In this document: in pieces, positions 47,395 through 58,477 of the stretch
Position numbering within the stretch: position 1 is the stretch's first letter
Layout: each line of letters opens with the position of its first letter
From: Siphonodentalium dalli
Lineage: Eukaryota; Mollusca; Scaphopoda; Gadilida; Siphonodentaliidae
Direction: 5' to 3'
NCBI GenBank assembly: GCA_032622095.1
Contig: CP136069.1
Coordinates: 181,709,122 to 181,773,121 of the forward strand
Length of the DNA: 64,000 bases
Translations under genes and position numbers: made by a program
Notes under the pieces: generated by a model
The model's database searches: none
Told to the model about the DNA's origin: nothing
What the model saw: only the letters and a program-made list of their open reading frames with translations

Positions 47395-47772
47395 CATCGC
47401 CCTCAATGTGCTGAGGATTATGTGGAGGTCCAGGTGCTACCACGGCCGAGTAACTTTATAACCCTGTGGTGACTCCAGTAGCGTTCTTTAACGTGCACAC
47501 ACTGAGGCGTGTACACGGGTCAGCCATTAATGTCCGCGTCCGATCGGACAGCGTACTGAACCCACGACAACATACCTGGACAAGTGTTGTAATGTGGGGA
47601 AGTCGGCATGTTTGCATTCGGATCTTTATTCAGTGATCTCGAATGAGACTTTTCAGCCTGACAAACTTGTATCTGACCGAGTGCTGATTTTTGTCAGAAT
47701 ACCCTGACCACGTTACGATCCCCGGTCCGATAGCACGAGAGACCAGTACGCTACCTGTCGGCCACCGACTTC
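47395..47772 (-). mobile_element. Probable tRNA-derived SINE (minus)
   Basis: The minus strand begins near 47772 with GTCGGTGGCCGACAGGTAGC (A-box-like) and, 40-odd bases on, GACCGGGGATCGTAAC (B-box-like). The body contains TTTAACGTGCACAC (plus-strand orientation), a block that recurs in SINE-like repeats of many invertebrates. The tail boundary near 47395 is uncertain. Confidence 0.45.
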
Positions 47773-49127
47773 CCTTGACATTTGTTAGAATAATGGTATG
47801 AAGTATAACTGATCATAACTGACAATTTTCTTATAAGCTACATGTATATTTTCAATAAATCATAAATGGGACCTTTTTATTTTCCAACTATTGTCATATT
47901 AATGTCGACCGATAATACACTGCATTTATGGCAGAATTTGATTTTGCAGACGAAAATAGCCATTCCCGGATAGTTTTTCTTTTTATGTAGCATAAAATTT
48001 AGGCCAATTTATAATTCATTAAAAATCGTTTTTGCAGTTGGGAACGCAGTTGGGAATATTGTGTAGGGCTACCTTTATATATGAATCATAAATGCCATAT
48101 AATCATAGTCCGTCAGAAGTTACTATTTTGACCAAAAAAATGTTCATTTATCAATGACGGATTCCATTTTCTGAAATATTACACGGAAACAAAATTAGGC
48201 CGATTTACTATCAAATTTCATTTGAATAAAATGGATAATTCGTGCCCTTTTAATTGTAGTTCGATTAACTATTTTACTAGTAACAGTCTGTTCATAATGA
48301 GAAATCACTTCAATTGATTACTAATTAGTTTCACTTACCTAAAATCCGATCAATTTGTATCCTATGAAAACGTAAGATGGACGTAGTTTTTTATCCACGA
48401 AGCCTCGATCTGAGCCGGTAGGTAAAACAATAGGAATGCTTTTGCCCCTGTTGTAAAGTGGAACGAAATTACACGCTCAAATTTGTAATAATAAAAGTTC
48501 AACGAAGCAATAGATTGATAAGGCCACCACCAACAGGAACGTGGAGACAGGGTGATTGGGGTGTATATATCCCAAACAGTTCTAATAATTAAAAATTTCA
48601 TGACTGCCACATTAGTTGTAAACTTCACACCATATAAGAGCACCCCCACCCCCTGGAATACGGAATAATACCACTTAACACAGAGGGTGGAATACGAAAT
48701 ACCAGTTAACAGCCATATGGATAAATTCTCTATTGTCGTACGAACGCAGGTCATAATGTCCATGTCTAAAATGATATAAATTGATGATCGACGATCTGTA
48801 TGTCAAACCGTGCATTTATTGTGACAAACATCGCATTTATATTATTCTTATGATCATTTTTTTTGGAAGGTTGGAATACGAATACCGGTATTTTTGGAAT
48901 ACCGAATACCTCCTAACAGAGGGGCCGGAATATGTCGTACCTCGTAACAGGGCATGGAATACGGCGTACGAAATGGGGGGGGCTCTTATACCGGGTATGA
49001 CATACATAAAAAACACACTCACCGCGCTGTTGAAGGGGGGGGGGGGGGTGTCTGTGCAACCTTTGTTTATTAATTTAACCCTTTCATAACGGGAGTTAGG
49101 CTGGTGCAGCATTAAGGACGCTGTTTG
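47773..49127. other. No gene recognised; diverged inverted repeat with poly-G
   Basis: 48620-48720 and 48865-49000 carry GGAATAC/GTATTCC-rich sequence in opposite orientation (ATAAGAGCACCCCC against GGGGGGGCTCTTAT). A G run lies at 49036-49047. Frames here are weak. Confidence 0.4.
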
Positions 49128-51365
49128 TATTAAACATTTATCATGGTCAGTGTATGCATTTTAAAACACAGGGCAAGTTAGATTACATCATTTAATTGAT
49201 ATTCTAGTTAAAATAGTCTGTGAAACTACTTTAAAACCACATGTTATGCACCCTGTTTTGCCAACCAAACTATGAAATATAGATATGTTATTTGTTTTAT
49301 TATCAGAGAAAAGCATTCTGCAAAGATATGGCCTTATACATGTTATAAACATGCAAATAGTGGCTTCATTTGGCCTTTCTACCATCATTTAGAGAGTCAA
49401 ATCTGAAGAAATTCCCTTAGTTTGATATTTATGATTCCATAATCCCATGAAATGGTATTTAAAACCTCAAATGTCAGTATTTCCTATCAGATGGACATAT
49501 CAACTAATAAATTAAACATTTCCCATGGTCATTACATGCATTTTTAATATACAAGGCAATGTAGAAAACATCATTTGATGGATATTTTACTTAAAATAGT
49601 CAGTGGAAACTACATAAAAGCAATATTGTATGCATCCCTGTATAGCCAAATCAAATTAAACTATGGATATTGTATTGTTTATTTCATCTGAGACATGTAT
49701 TCTGTTCAGATATAGCCTTATATATGTTATAAAGATGCCAATAATGGCATAATTTAGGCTTTTTTTCCATAATTTAGAGGGTCAAAGCTGAATAAATTCC
49801 CTTATTTCAAATTTGTAAGATGCCAAGCCAGCTGAAATGGTATATCAAACCTCAAATGGCAGTATTTCTTATCAGATGGACATCTCTACCAATAAATTAA
49901 ACATTTTTCATGGTCATTGCATGCATTTTAATATACAGGACAAGGCAGAAAACATCATTTGATGGATATTTTACTTAAAATAGTCTGTGGAAACAACCTA
50001 AAAGCCATGTTGTATGCATCCCTGTATAGCCAAAACAAATTAAACTATGGATATTTTATTGTTGATTTCATCAGAGACATGTATTCTGTTCAGATATAGC
50101 CTTATATATGTTATAAAGATGCCAATAATGGCATAATTTAGGCTTTTTTCCATAATTTAGAGGGTCAAAGCTGAATAAATTCCCTTATTTCAAATTTGTA
50201 AGATGCCAAGCCAGCTGAAATGGTGTATCAAACCTCAAATGGCAGTATTTCTTATCAGATGGACATCTCTACCAATAAATTAAACATTTTTCATGGTCAT
50301 TGCATGCATTTTAATATACAGGACAAGGCAGAAAACATCATTTGATGGATATTTTACTTAAAATAGTCTGTGGAAACAACCTAAAAGCCATGTTGTATGC
50401 ATCCCTGTATAGCCAAAACAAATTAAACTATGGATATTTTATTGTTGATTTCATCAGAGACATGTATTCTGTTGAGATATAGCCTTATACATGTCATTAA
50501 CATGCAAATAGTGGCTTCATTTTGGCTTTCTTCCATTATTTAGAGAGTCAAATCTGAAGGAATTCCCTTAGTTTGATATTTATGATCCCATAATCCCATG
50601 AAATGGTATTTTAAACCTCAATTGTCAGTATTTCTTATCAGATGGACATATCAACTAATGAATTAAACATTTCCCATGATCATTACAAGCATTTTAATAT
50701 ACAAGGCTATGTAGAAAACATCATTTGATGGATATTTTACTTAAAATGGTCTGTGGAAACTACATAAAACCAATATTGTATGCATCCCTCTATAGCCAAA
50801 TGCAATTGAACTATGGATATTTTATTGTGCATTTCATCAGAGACATGTATTCTGTTGAGATATAGCCTTATACATGTTACTAACATGCAAATAGTGGCTT
50901 CATTTGGGCTTTCTTCCATAATTTAGAGGGTCAAAGCTGAATAAATTTCCTTAGGTTTCAAATTTAAAAGATGCCAAGCCAGCTGAAATGGTGTATCAAA
51001 CCTAAAATGTCAGTATTTCTTATCAGATTGACATCTCTACCTATAAATTAAGCATTTATCATGGCCATTGCATGCATTTTAATATATAGGACAAGGCAGA
51101 ACACATCACTTGATGGATATTTTACTTAAAATACTTTGTGGAAACTACATAAAAGCCACATTGTATGCTTTCCTATATAGCCAAATGAAATTCAACTATG
51201 AATAAATTGGATATTTTATTGTTTGTATCATCAGAGACATGCATTCTGCTAAGATATAGTCTTTTGTGTATTATAAACATACAATAGGTGCATGGCCTCA
51301 TTGGGCTTGCTTTCATAATACAAGAGAGTCAACTCTGAATAAATACCATCGGTTTGAAATTGGTA
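49128..51365 (+). repeat. ~383-bp satellite, about six tandem units
   Basis: The motif CATGGTCAT recurs at about 49142, 49524, 49909, 50292, 50675 and 51060 (spacing 382-385). Two unit types are visible: one with CATATCAACTAATAAATTAA (units 1 and 4) and one with CATCTCTACCAATAAATTAA (units 2, 3 and 5). Units 2 and 3 are almost identical, which implies recent duplication. Non-coding. Confidence 0.9.
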
Positions 51366-51656
51366 GCATCTTCCATCCTTATATAAGAGGGGTATATACC
51401 AGCTTGAAGTACCTGTTTAATTAATAGGTTCAATGCAAGGGGCCACCAGAGAGGTTTGTCTAGTTCGGGATGGTGTGGCAAACCACCAACTGGAGATTTC
51501 AAGGGAGGCCTCCTCAATGGCGACCCACTATATTGTGCAAACAAAATTTTATTAAAATTGTATAAAGGTCAGCAATCCCTAAGAGCATTGAGAAATAGAT
51601 AAAAACACTTACTGACAGATTGCCAATAACAAAATTACAGCTGTTGAAACTATTGT

Positions 51657-51920
51657 CATGTAAACAAAACTGTTACAGTGATTTGTCAACAAATATATAA
51701 TTCTAGCTGTATTATTAGTTCAAATATTTAACTATGAATAACATTTTCAGAATATTTAATCAACAGGTTGGACCTTTTCCAATGTTATGTAAACAAAACT
51801 GTTACAGTGAGTGACTTGTCAACAATTATATAATCCTATAGCTGTAGTATTACATGTAGTTCAAATATTTAAGTATGAATATGAATTTCAGAATATTTAA
51901 TCAACAGGTTGGACCTTTTT
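51657..51920 (+). repeat. Tandem duplication, ~128-bp unit, two copies
   Basis: TGTAAACAAAACTGTTACAG at 51660 and 51787. Both copies end in ATCAACAGGTTGGACCTTTT. Confidence 0.85.
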
Positions 51921-52009
51921 CAATGTTTACCATAACATTTTTATCACAATTTTGCTATCGTTGGACTTTTACAGTTATTCCATTACAGCAGTAATTTGTA
52001 CATAACAAT

Positions 52010-52315
52010 TAATTCTTGGTTTAGAAATATTTTCTTTAAGTATTTCTTAACTTAGAAAAAAAATCTTGAAACAAGAAATATATATTTAATTTTTGAAGCC
52101 ATTTTCTTAGTAAGGAAATTGTTTCTTGTTTCAAGACTAAAATCTATCTTATTTGAGAAAACTATCTCTTGACTGGTGGGAGTTTCTTAAATTTTCTTGA
52201 TGTAGCAGACTTGGGGGGTATATTTCCCAAAATAAGATTTATTTTCCTGTTTCAGGAAATAGTTTTTCTTGTTTCAAGATATTTTATCTTATTAAGAAAT
52301 TATTTTTGGCAGTGC
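52010..52315. mobile_element. TTTCTTGA-rich element, CACTGCC end at right
   Basis: Counterpart of 39287-39840, ending ATTTTTGGCAGTG. AAGAAA/TTTCTT motifs alternate in both orientations. The left boundary is unclear. Confidence 0.5.
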
Positions 52316-52816
52316 AGTCTTACACATGTGTGTTCAGTGCATTCACGATTATACACTATTTCAACAGTCATTTGTTTTCAAGTTTGTCATTACTAAGAAA
52401 GAAAAAAATAATTATATGGTGGTGACAGAGACCTTTGCAGTGAGTGTTTTTACAAGTAAATAGCCTTGTTCCAATTGATTAGTACATGCGGTTCCCATTA
52501 TACGCGTATAGTGGATATGTTTGTTTTATCATGGCCCGTAAGTGACTACGAAAAGTACGTTCGGAAAGTGACTTCATGACTTGCATTTATATAATTGGGT
52601 TACCGGTTTATTCATGTGTTAAGCTCAAATTGCGAAATGCAGTTTTAATTAAACAATATGTCAAAAGAAGGGAATAAATTGACATTGAATCCATTTTTGT
52701 AGCTGAAACTGGGTTGTGGTTATATGATATTGTTTATGCCATTAGGTATTCCAATTAGGAATACTGTTGGAATACTGCCATACGTGTACAAATTTGATTA
52801 CATACATCATTGCATG

Positions 52817-53465
52817 TATTTAAGTTGATTTCTAACATTTTGATTAGACTCATATACGATCGTAGATTTGATTTTGAAATATTTCTGAATTTTGAAGCAA
52901 TTCATTTCAAATGTGTTTATTTTAATTGTCAGAAATGTATTATCTGTAACGCTGATCATTCCAAGTGTTTTGAGTTGTCATGGCGTCATTAAGTTATTAC
53001 TAGTAAATCCCTTCACTCGAGTTTCACTTCCCCACCTCCCTCCCAACATATTTGAGAAGTTCTACAGGATGGGTAGTAGTAGGGTTAACGTGACTTCTAA
53101 TTACATTATTGTAACTGTAGTCACCAACTAGTAACCGTTGAACACTGGAATATTAATTTAACACTTTAAAATTTAATTATTCACTTTAAATTACAAATTA
53201 TTCCCATGTATTCATGTGGCTACGATGTTTAGAACGGTACGCCTCTGTAGTACAGCAAGTTCTTTTTTTTAGAGATTTCCCATGATTTACAGAACAATGT
53301 TCTTTATTTTGACATTTTTGTGCCACAAGTTACTTGTTTGTGTTTATTTGATTTCTCATATTTTGATTCGACTCATATACGATGGTAGTTTTCGTTATGA
53401 AACATTTTTGAATGTTGAAGCAATTAATTTGAAATGTGTTTATTTGAATTGTCAGATGTGTAATG
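52817..53465 (+). repeat. Diverged direct duplication with parallel open frames
   Basis: 52817-52945 and 53335-53465 align, offset about 518 bp. Both keep the same reading frame: LISNILIRLIYD...FLNFEAIHFKCVYFNCQKC and LISHILIRLIYD...FLNVEAINLKCVYLNCQMC. I recognise no family. Confidence 0.5.
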
Positions 53466-53760
53466 ATTTGAAATGTTTAATCTACAACACAATTGTAAAT
53501 TATGTTTTCATATATTGCATATCAACGATAATCTACACAAAAGGAATTGTACTTTTTAACGACTGCCACAACCATTGTGGAATACACTATATAGGCTAAA
53601 ATATGCTTTATTATATACACACACCTTGTTTGTGTTTCCTAAACACTTAAAGGCAATTGCAAAATCGAAACCAAACATAACAGAAGAACACTACTGGCCA
53701 GAACATACGTCACCGATCAAGTCCTTGGTATTTATAAGGAAAATATGTATTTGTTTTTAA

Positions 53761-54420
53761 CATCAAACACACCTCAACCATACAATAGATGAAATACACA
53801 ATCATTTTCCCGCTTTAAGTACAATAACTCCTGCATCAGTTATCTAGCACATCCACTGCATGAGCTCCCGATAGCAGCTATTCGAGCGACTGAAACGACA
53901 GCTTAGATATTACATTAATGAAGTACACTCTTAAAACAATAGGTACACCAGAGTACCTACGTAGGCTCTGAACTTCTCCCATGGGGAGTACCTAATTGTT
54001 GGTACTCTGGCTGGAGTACCTACTTGTTGGTACTCTGGCTGGAGTACCAAATTGTTGGTACTCTGAAGTTCCAAATATTGTTGGTACTCTGAAGTACCAA
54101 ATTGTTGGTACTCTGGAATACATGCTTATACGTGTTTGTCTGATGGGATAAACCAGTATATGAGCTGTGGAAATTCACATATTTATAGTCGGAATTTACA
54201 ACGAAAATAGTTATCGATTGTGTCCCGATTTTATACATCAAACAATTTAACAAACCTCAAACATATAATAGATGTTCGCAAAACACACATATGCCGTTCC
54301 CGTTCAATAACAAATATCTAGCACACCCACTGCATGAGTTCCCGATAGCAGCTATCTGAGCGACTGATGTGACAGCTCAGAGATTACATTAGTGACGTAG
54401 GTTCCTGTCCCTTGTTTAAA
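53761..54420 (+). repeat. Direct duplication flanking a GGTACTC minisatellite
   Basis: 53761-53905 and 54237-54400 align (CATCAAAC..., ACTGCATGAGCTCCCGATAG, ACAGCTTAGATATTACATTA), offset about 476 bp. Between them lie five ~28-bp units of GGTACTCTGGCTGGAGTACC (53995-54117), each partly self-complementary. Confidence 0.7.
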
Positions 54421-55672
54421 CGGGAGGTGAAATGACCAATTTTAAATCGAGACTCTTAATGCAGATCTCCGGAGAAAATAATTAATAAGTTTCAAATATA
54501 TCTGCGTGTGCCCTGACTTGATTGAAAACAATACATATTTATCTGGCTGGTTCCATTATAATGCTGGTGTAATTATGTTTTGATTTTATATTGATATTTC
54601 AAAACTAGCTCAAGTGTTGTAATTGTGGAAAAATTGTACCTAAACCAAATTTAGAGCAACACTATTTTGCTAACTGTTCTAGGCCATACGCCAGTTAAAT
54701 GTTATACATATTTAATGACACGCATGCTTTAGTTCACAGACAAATGTTTCATTCATGTATATAACATTTTCTCCAGAGATTTATAACGTGACTCGCCTTC
54801 CCCTTGAGTGTCTACCGAAATGTGGCCCGCCTAATAGAGAAGGAAACATCAGAATGAGGTAAATGGGATCTAATATAAATGGTTCGTCACGAAACTGAAT
54901 GTGAGCTGCCTTGAGAAAATCTCACAACTAGTGCCGGGTGTTTCCACCCGAAGTACCCGGACCAAATATATTGACCGTCATGCTTTATAACACCTTGTTA
55001 TGAGGGATGATATTAATCCTTGTCCCCATTACCTAGCTATTTAGCAATTTTATTAGCTACACCGTGCCCCGCCACCCTTGGTAGTAGGGTTTAATAGAAC
55101 ATACGCGAAACATCGGGGCTATATTAATACTTGAAACATCGTATCGGGGCATATGAATGAATGAATGACCCTTGAACTGGCAGTTTCAAACAATCATGAT
55201 GCCGAGATGACATCACCTTACGTCGTCTACTGATTTATTCTTATTGCTGTAAATTAATGCGAGAACCTATGAAAAACACTTAAATTGAGACCGCATGACA
55301 AAATCGTTATCTCCGGCAATATCGTGGGGTACATAGAAATTTATATCCCTGATATTTCAATCCCTGATATTGTTTTTAAAAAAGACGCCAGCAACACAAC
55401 ATACTCCACAATAATTACTAGTTGGAAATTCGAGCAATGAGAACAATTTCAACCTATGTTCTGTGTTAAATTATTGTGTCAGGCATGATATTTCCAACTT
55501 GAAATTTTGTACCACCCCATGTCGCCACGTCCAAGAATATATACAGAATCACGCAGCAGATACATGTGTTCTGTACCACCTCTATCACAACGTCCCCGAC
55601 TATATACAACATATTCGCGCGGCAGATACATATACTGTATCACGATATCGAAATCTCCAACTTATTCTTTAA

Positions 55673-56019
55673 CCCTTTACCCAACAAACCGGCCAAAACC
55701 GGCCAAATAAAGCTTCAACAGCCTAAAATATCTTCGGTCTGTCTCAATAGAACCATACAAATATGGATATCATTGGAACCGGTTCATTGGCCACATTGTG
55801 ATGGTTACAGTTATGCCCTGTGCCAATGCATTCTCTTATATATGCGAGTCGACCATAGGTCGCCTCGCATATATAAGAGAATGCATTGGCCTAAAAAAAA
55901 TCTTTATAATTTTTAATGTGTTAAGCCAATGCATTCTCTTATATATGCGAGGCGACCTATGGTCGACTCGCATATATAAGAGAATGCATTGGCACAGGGC
56001 TCTTCTGTTGGGTAAAGGG
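55673..56019. mobile_element. piggyBac-type MITE with nested four-arm palindrome
   Basis: TTAA at 55669-55672 and 56020-56023. The 14-bp inverted ends CCCTTTACCCAACA and TGTTGGGTAAAGGG are perfect; a CCC start and TTAA target are the piggyBac signature. Inside are two 69-bp hairpins (55822-55890 and 55925-55993), each a palindrome with GCCAATGCATTCTCTTATAT as outer arm, and the two are inverted copies of each other. The 27-base arm thus occurs four times, around a 34-bp AT-rich centre. Confidence 0.85.
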
Positions 56020-56158
56020 TTAACACTGCACCTTCCGAACGGCAATTTCGCCACGCCGTTCGGTTGCAATTTTCTAATTACTGACCCATCAAACCTTCCA
56101 AACTTATTATCTGACTCGTCCAGCATTGTTTATGGCCACCAAATGAGTAAACTATCAT

Positions 56159-56533
56159 TTGATCATGAATTCATATGTCAACATATATGTGTATTTATTA
56201 TACATGGTAAATATAGAGAGCGATTATTTCACTCACGTTCGGGAAGTTGATAACAATCTGATACACTTTTTTGACTCAAGTGACTTTGTTCGATGGTCCC
56301 AGCTCTGGAATATCCTATACTTAATTGCACGCATCTTGTTGCCTACTACTTTCCGAAATATTGACAGTTTATGCTTCCTTTGTATTCCCTATGTGCGTAG
56401 AGAACTTGCGGTGGCATTATTGTTAGCAAAAGAGATTTTAACTACAACTGATATAGAATATTATACGTCAGAAGAGCCTCTGTCATGTGATTATCACGAT
56501 GACAGTGTCAATTGTTGCCAGGTAAACATTTAA
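56159..56533 (+). CDS. Unrecognised open frame, possible exon
   Basis: 124 codons of ordinary composition (FDSSDFVRWSQLWNILYLIA, CIPYVRRELAVALLLAKEIL). Near its end a CCAG|GTAAAC sequence (56520) would make a good splice donor. It lies 550 bp upstream of the second PAN exon. I recognise no domain. Confidence 0.2.
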   Translation: MIMNSYVNIYVYLLYMVNIESDYFTHVREVDNNLIHFFDSSDFVRWSQLWNILYLIARILLPTTFRNIDSLCFLCIPYVRRELAVALLLAKEILTTTDIEYYTSEEPLSCDYHDDSVNCCQVNI

Positions 56534-56769
56534 GCAACTCAGCTTTGGCAACGTAGTTATATAGGACATTCAGGTATGCACATTTGCATCGACGGCATTG
56601 CTGCTTCATAGTCCACTCATCGCCGCTATTTAGTGGATGATCACTGAGGTTTATATACGATTTATACGGCATTCTAAAATATCTACATGATATATTCTTG
56701 GAGAGAATCGGACGTATGGATTTTCGCTGATGTTAGAACGGTTTATTAATTCATTGTGAAACGATACAC

Positions 56770-57655
56770 TACACAAACACAAGTTCAATATTCCAGTATA
56801 CGCACTCAAGAAAGAAATACTGGGACGGGACTCGAGCCAGCGTCCATCTCGTCTGGCTTACTGTTTGGAACATTACATACCTCCAAAAATGCGATTGATG
56901 TTAACCAGTAAATTTCGTGATTGACGTCGTGGACTACATTTGATATTACTAATGTTTCCGGTTGTTATTAGACAGAGAATTGAGTGCTCTCTGGAATTAT
57001 AGATCAACTTTTCCAGCATGCGTGTATGTAGGTAGAAAACTGCTGTCGAATGAACCTTTGCATTAGTGTCTTAATATAACGATGCACATTTATCAGATCA
57101 CAGAAATGTGTTGGACATCTTTGCTGCTGATATCTGTCTTTGGTGTAGACACTGTTACAGCTCTTGGTGTTATAAATGCGACAAGATTTTTCCGCGTCAA
57201 GATATTCGACAATAAATATGCCGAGAACCACATTCTTGAATTCAGTTTCAAGAGCGCCGTAAAATTCAGGTGTGCACATTCTTGTGTGGAAACGAGTGGC
57301 TGCCTCGTATTTGTTGTTGGTCCAAGCGATCTGACCTGCAGATTGTATGACGAGGTATTCACTTCAGCATCGTCACTGTCGTTCCAGGAGGGACTCGAGT
57401 ATTACCGGGGGTCAAACAGTGAGTATTATACACGTATGTAATGGAGGGACGTGGGAATGGTCTCAACTCAGATTGGGGTACCCAATTTGGAACATATTCT
57501 TGGACATTTCCAACCCCATTATCGACACCCAGTAAGATGGGAAATATGTCCGTTTCAGTCGAAATATTTGACCAAAAGTAGGGAGGAAATATACCACATA
57601 TTGTCTGAAAAATAACGAATTTCGAACTAAATACTGGTTGGAAAATACAACCGGC
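56770..57655 (+). repeat. Segmental duplication, copy 2 (PAN exon with flanks)
   Basis: Counterpart of 1-890. Homology fades downstream of about 57655; a long-TIR foldback begins near 57706. Confidence 0.7.
57082..57418 (+). CDS. First exon of a paralogous PAN/apple gene
   Basis: Same length (337 nt), same phase-1 donor (CA|GTGAGT at 57419) and same signal-peptide plus PAN organisation as 315-651. Comparing the two 112-residue translations by eye gives about 25 differences. They cluster in the signal peptide and first half of the domain; the last 36 residues differ at one position. All PAN cysteines (64, 68, 74, 86) are conserved. Homology extends into both flanks, so this is a segmental duplication rather than a retrocopy. 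No CTLD exons follow before the window ends; the downstream part is either beyond 64 kb or lost. The uninterrupted frame and conserved donor argue for a working exon. Confidence 0.7.
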
Positions 57656-57705
57656 GCTCCCATTGTAAAGAGTACTATCACGTGGAGTAATATACGGACC
57701 ACAAA

Positions 57706-58454
57706 ACAAGAGGTTACAAAAATGGATTTTTCAGCCGAGCATCCGTTATTACTGCTAGGAATCAAAGTACACGTATACCAACCGTTAGTGTTGCATAATC
57801 TTTTCCCACTTTATTACCTAAATAACCAGTAGACACAGGGACCAGAACAGTGAAACTACCGCGCGCGTGACAAACATGACAGTGAAAATGTTTTATAAAA
57901 AAAAAACTTAGTGACAAGATTATTTTGGCAAATTGGTCATTTTAATTATACAATATTGGTATATTGAAAGAAAGTACTAAATATTTTTCAGAATAATATT
58001 CCTTTAAATATATATAGATATTTATTTTCCATGCATGGAGATTCATATATATATATATTAGTATAAGCTGGGGTCAGTACTGCAAAACTCCCGAACGTAC
58101 AAATGATAAGAAAGTAATTTTTTTTACATCAATCTGCATCGGCGATTTAAACCCTGCAAGTTGATTCTGTTGATATTGTGCAATGATAATGTATTCTCTA
58201 TAAGAATCCCACCGCGAGCGAGAAAGCACATATGACATGCAGTATTGCGGAATATACAGTGTAGTACTAAAAATTTCACTGTCATGTTTGTCACGCGCGC
58301 GGTAGTTTCACTGTTCTGGTCCCTCTGTCTACTGGTTATTTAGGTAATAAAGTGGGAACAGATTGTGCAACACTAACGGTTGGTACGTGTATTTTGATTC
58401 CTAGCAGTAATAACGGATGCTCGGCTGAAAAATCCATTTTTGTAACCTCTTTTC
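57706..58454. mobile_element. Long-TIR foldback element, arms ~190 bp
   Basis: The left arm (57706-57895) reads AAGAGGTTACAAAAATGGAT, ...GGACCAGAACAGTGAAACTA, CCGCGCGCGTGACAAACATG. The right arm (58270-58454) is its close reverse complement. The ~375 bp between is unique AT-rich DNA. It lies just downstream of the second PAN exon. Confidence 0.8.
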
Positions 58455-58477
58455 TCTTCGTATGTGATGCTTTTGTA

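Noticed and set aside
48362-48763. 133-codon minus-strand frame
   Set aside because: No recognisable domain, low-quality composition, overlaps GGAATAC-rich repeat DNA and has no splice context.
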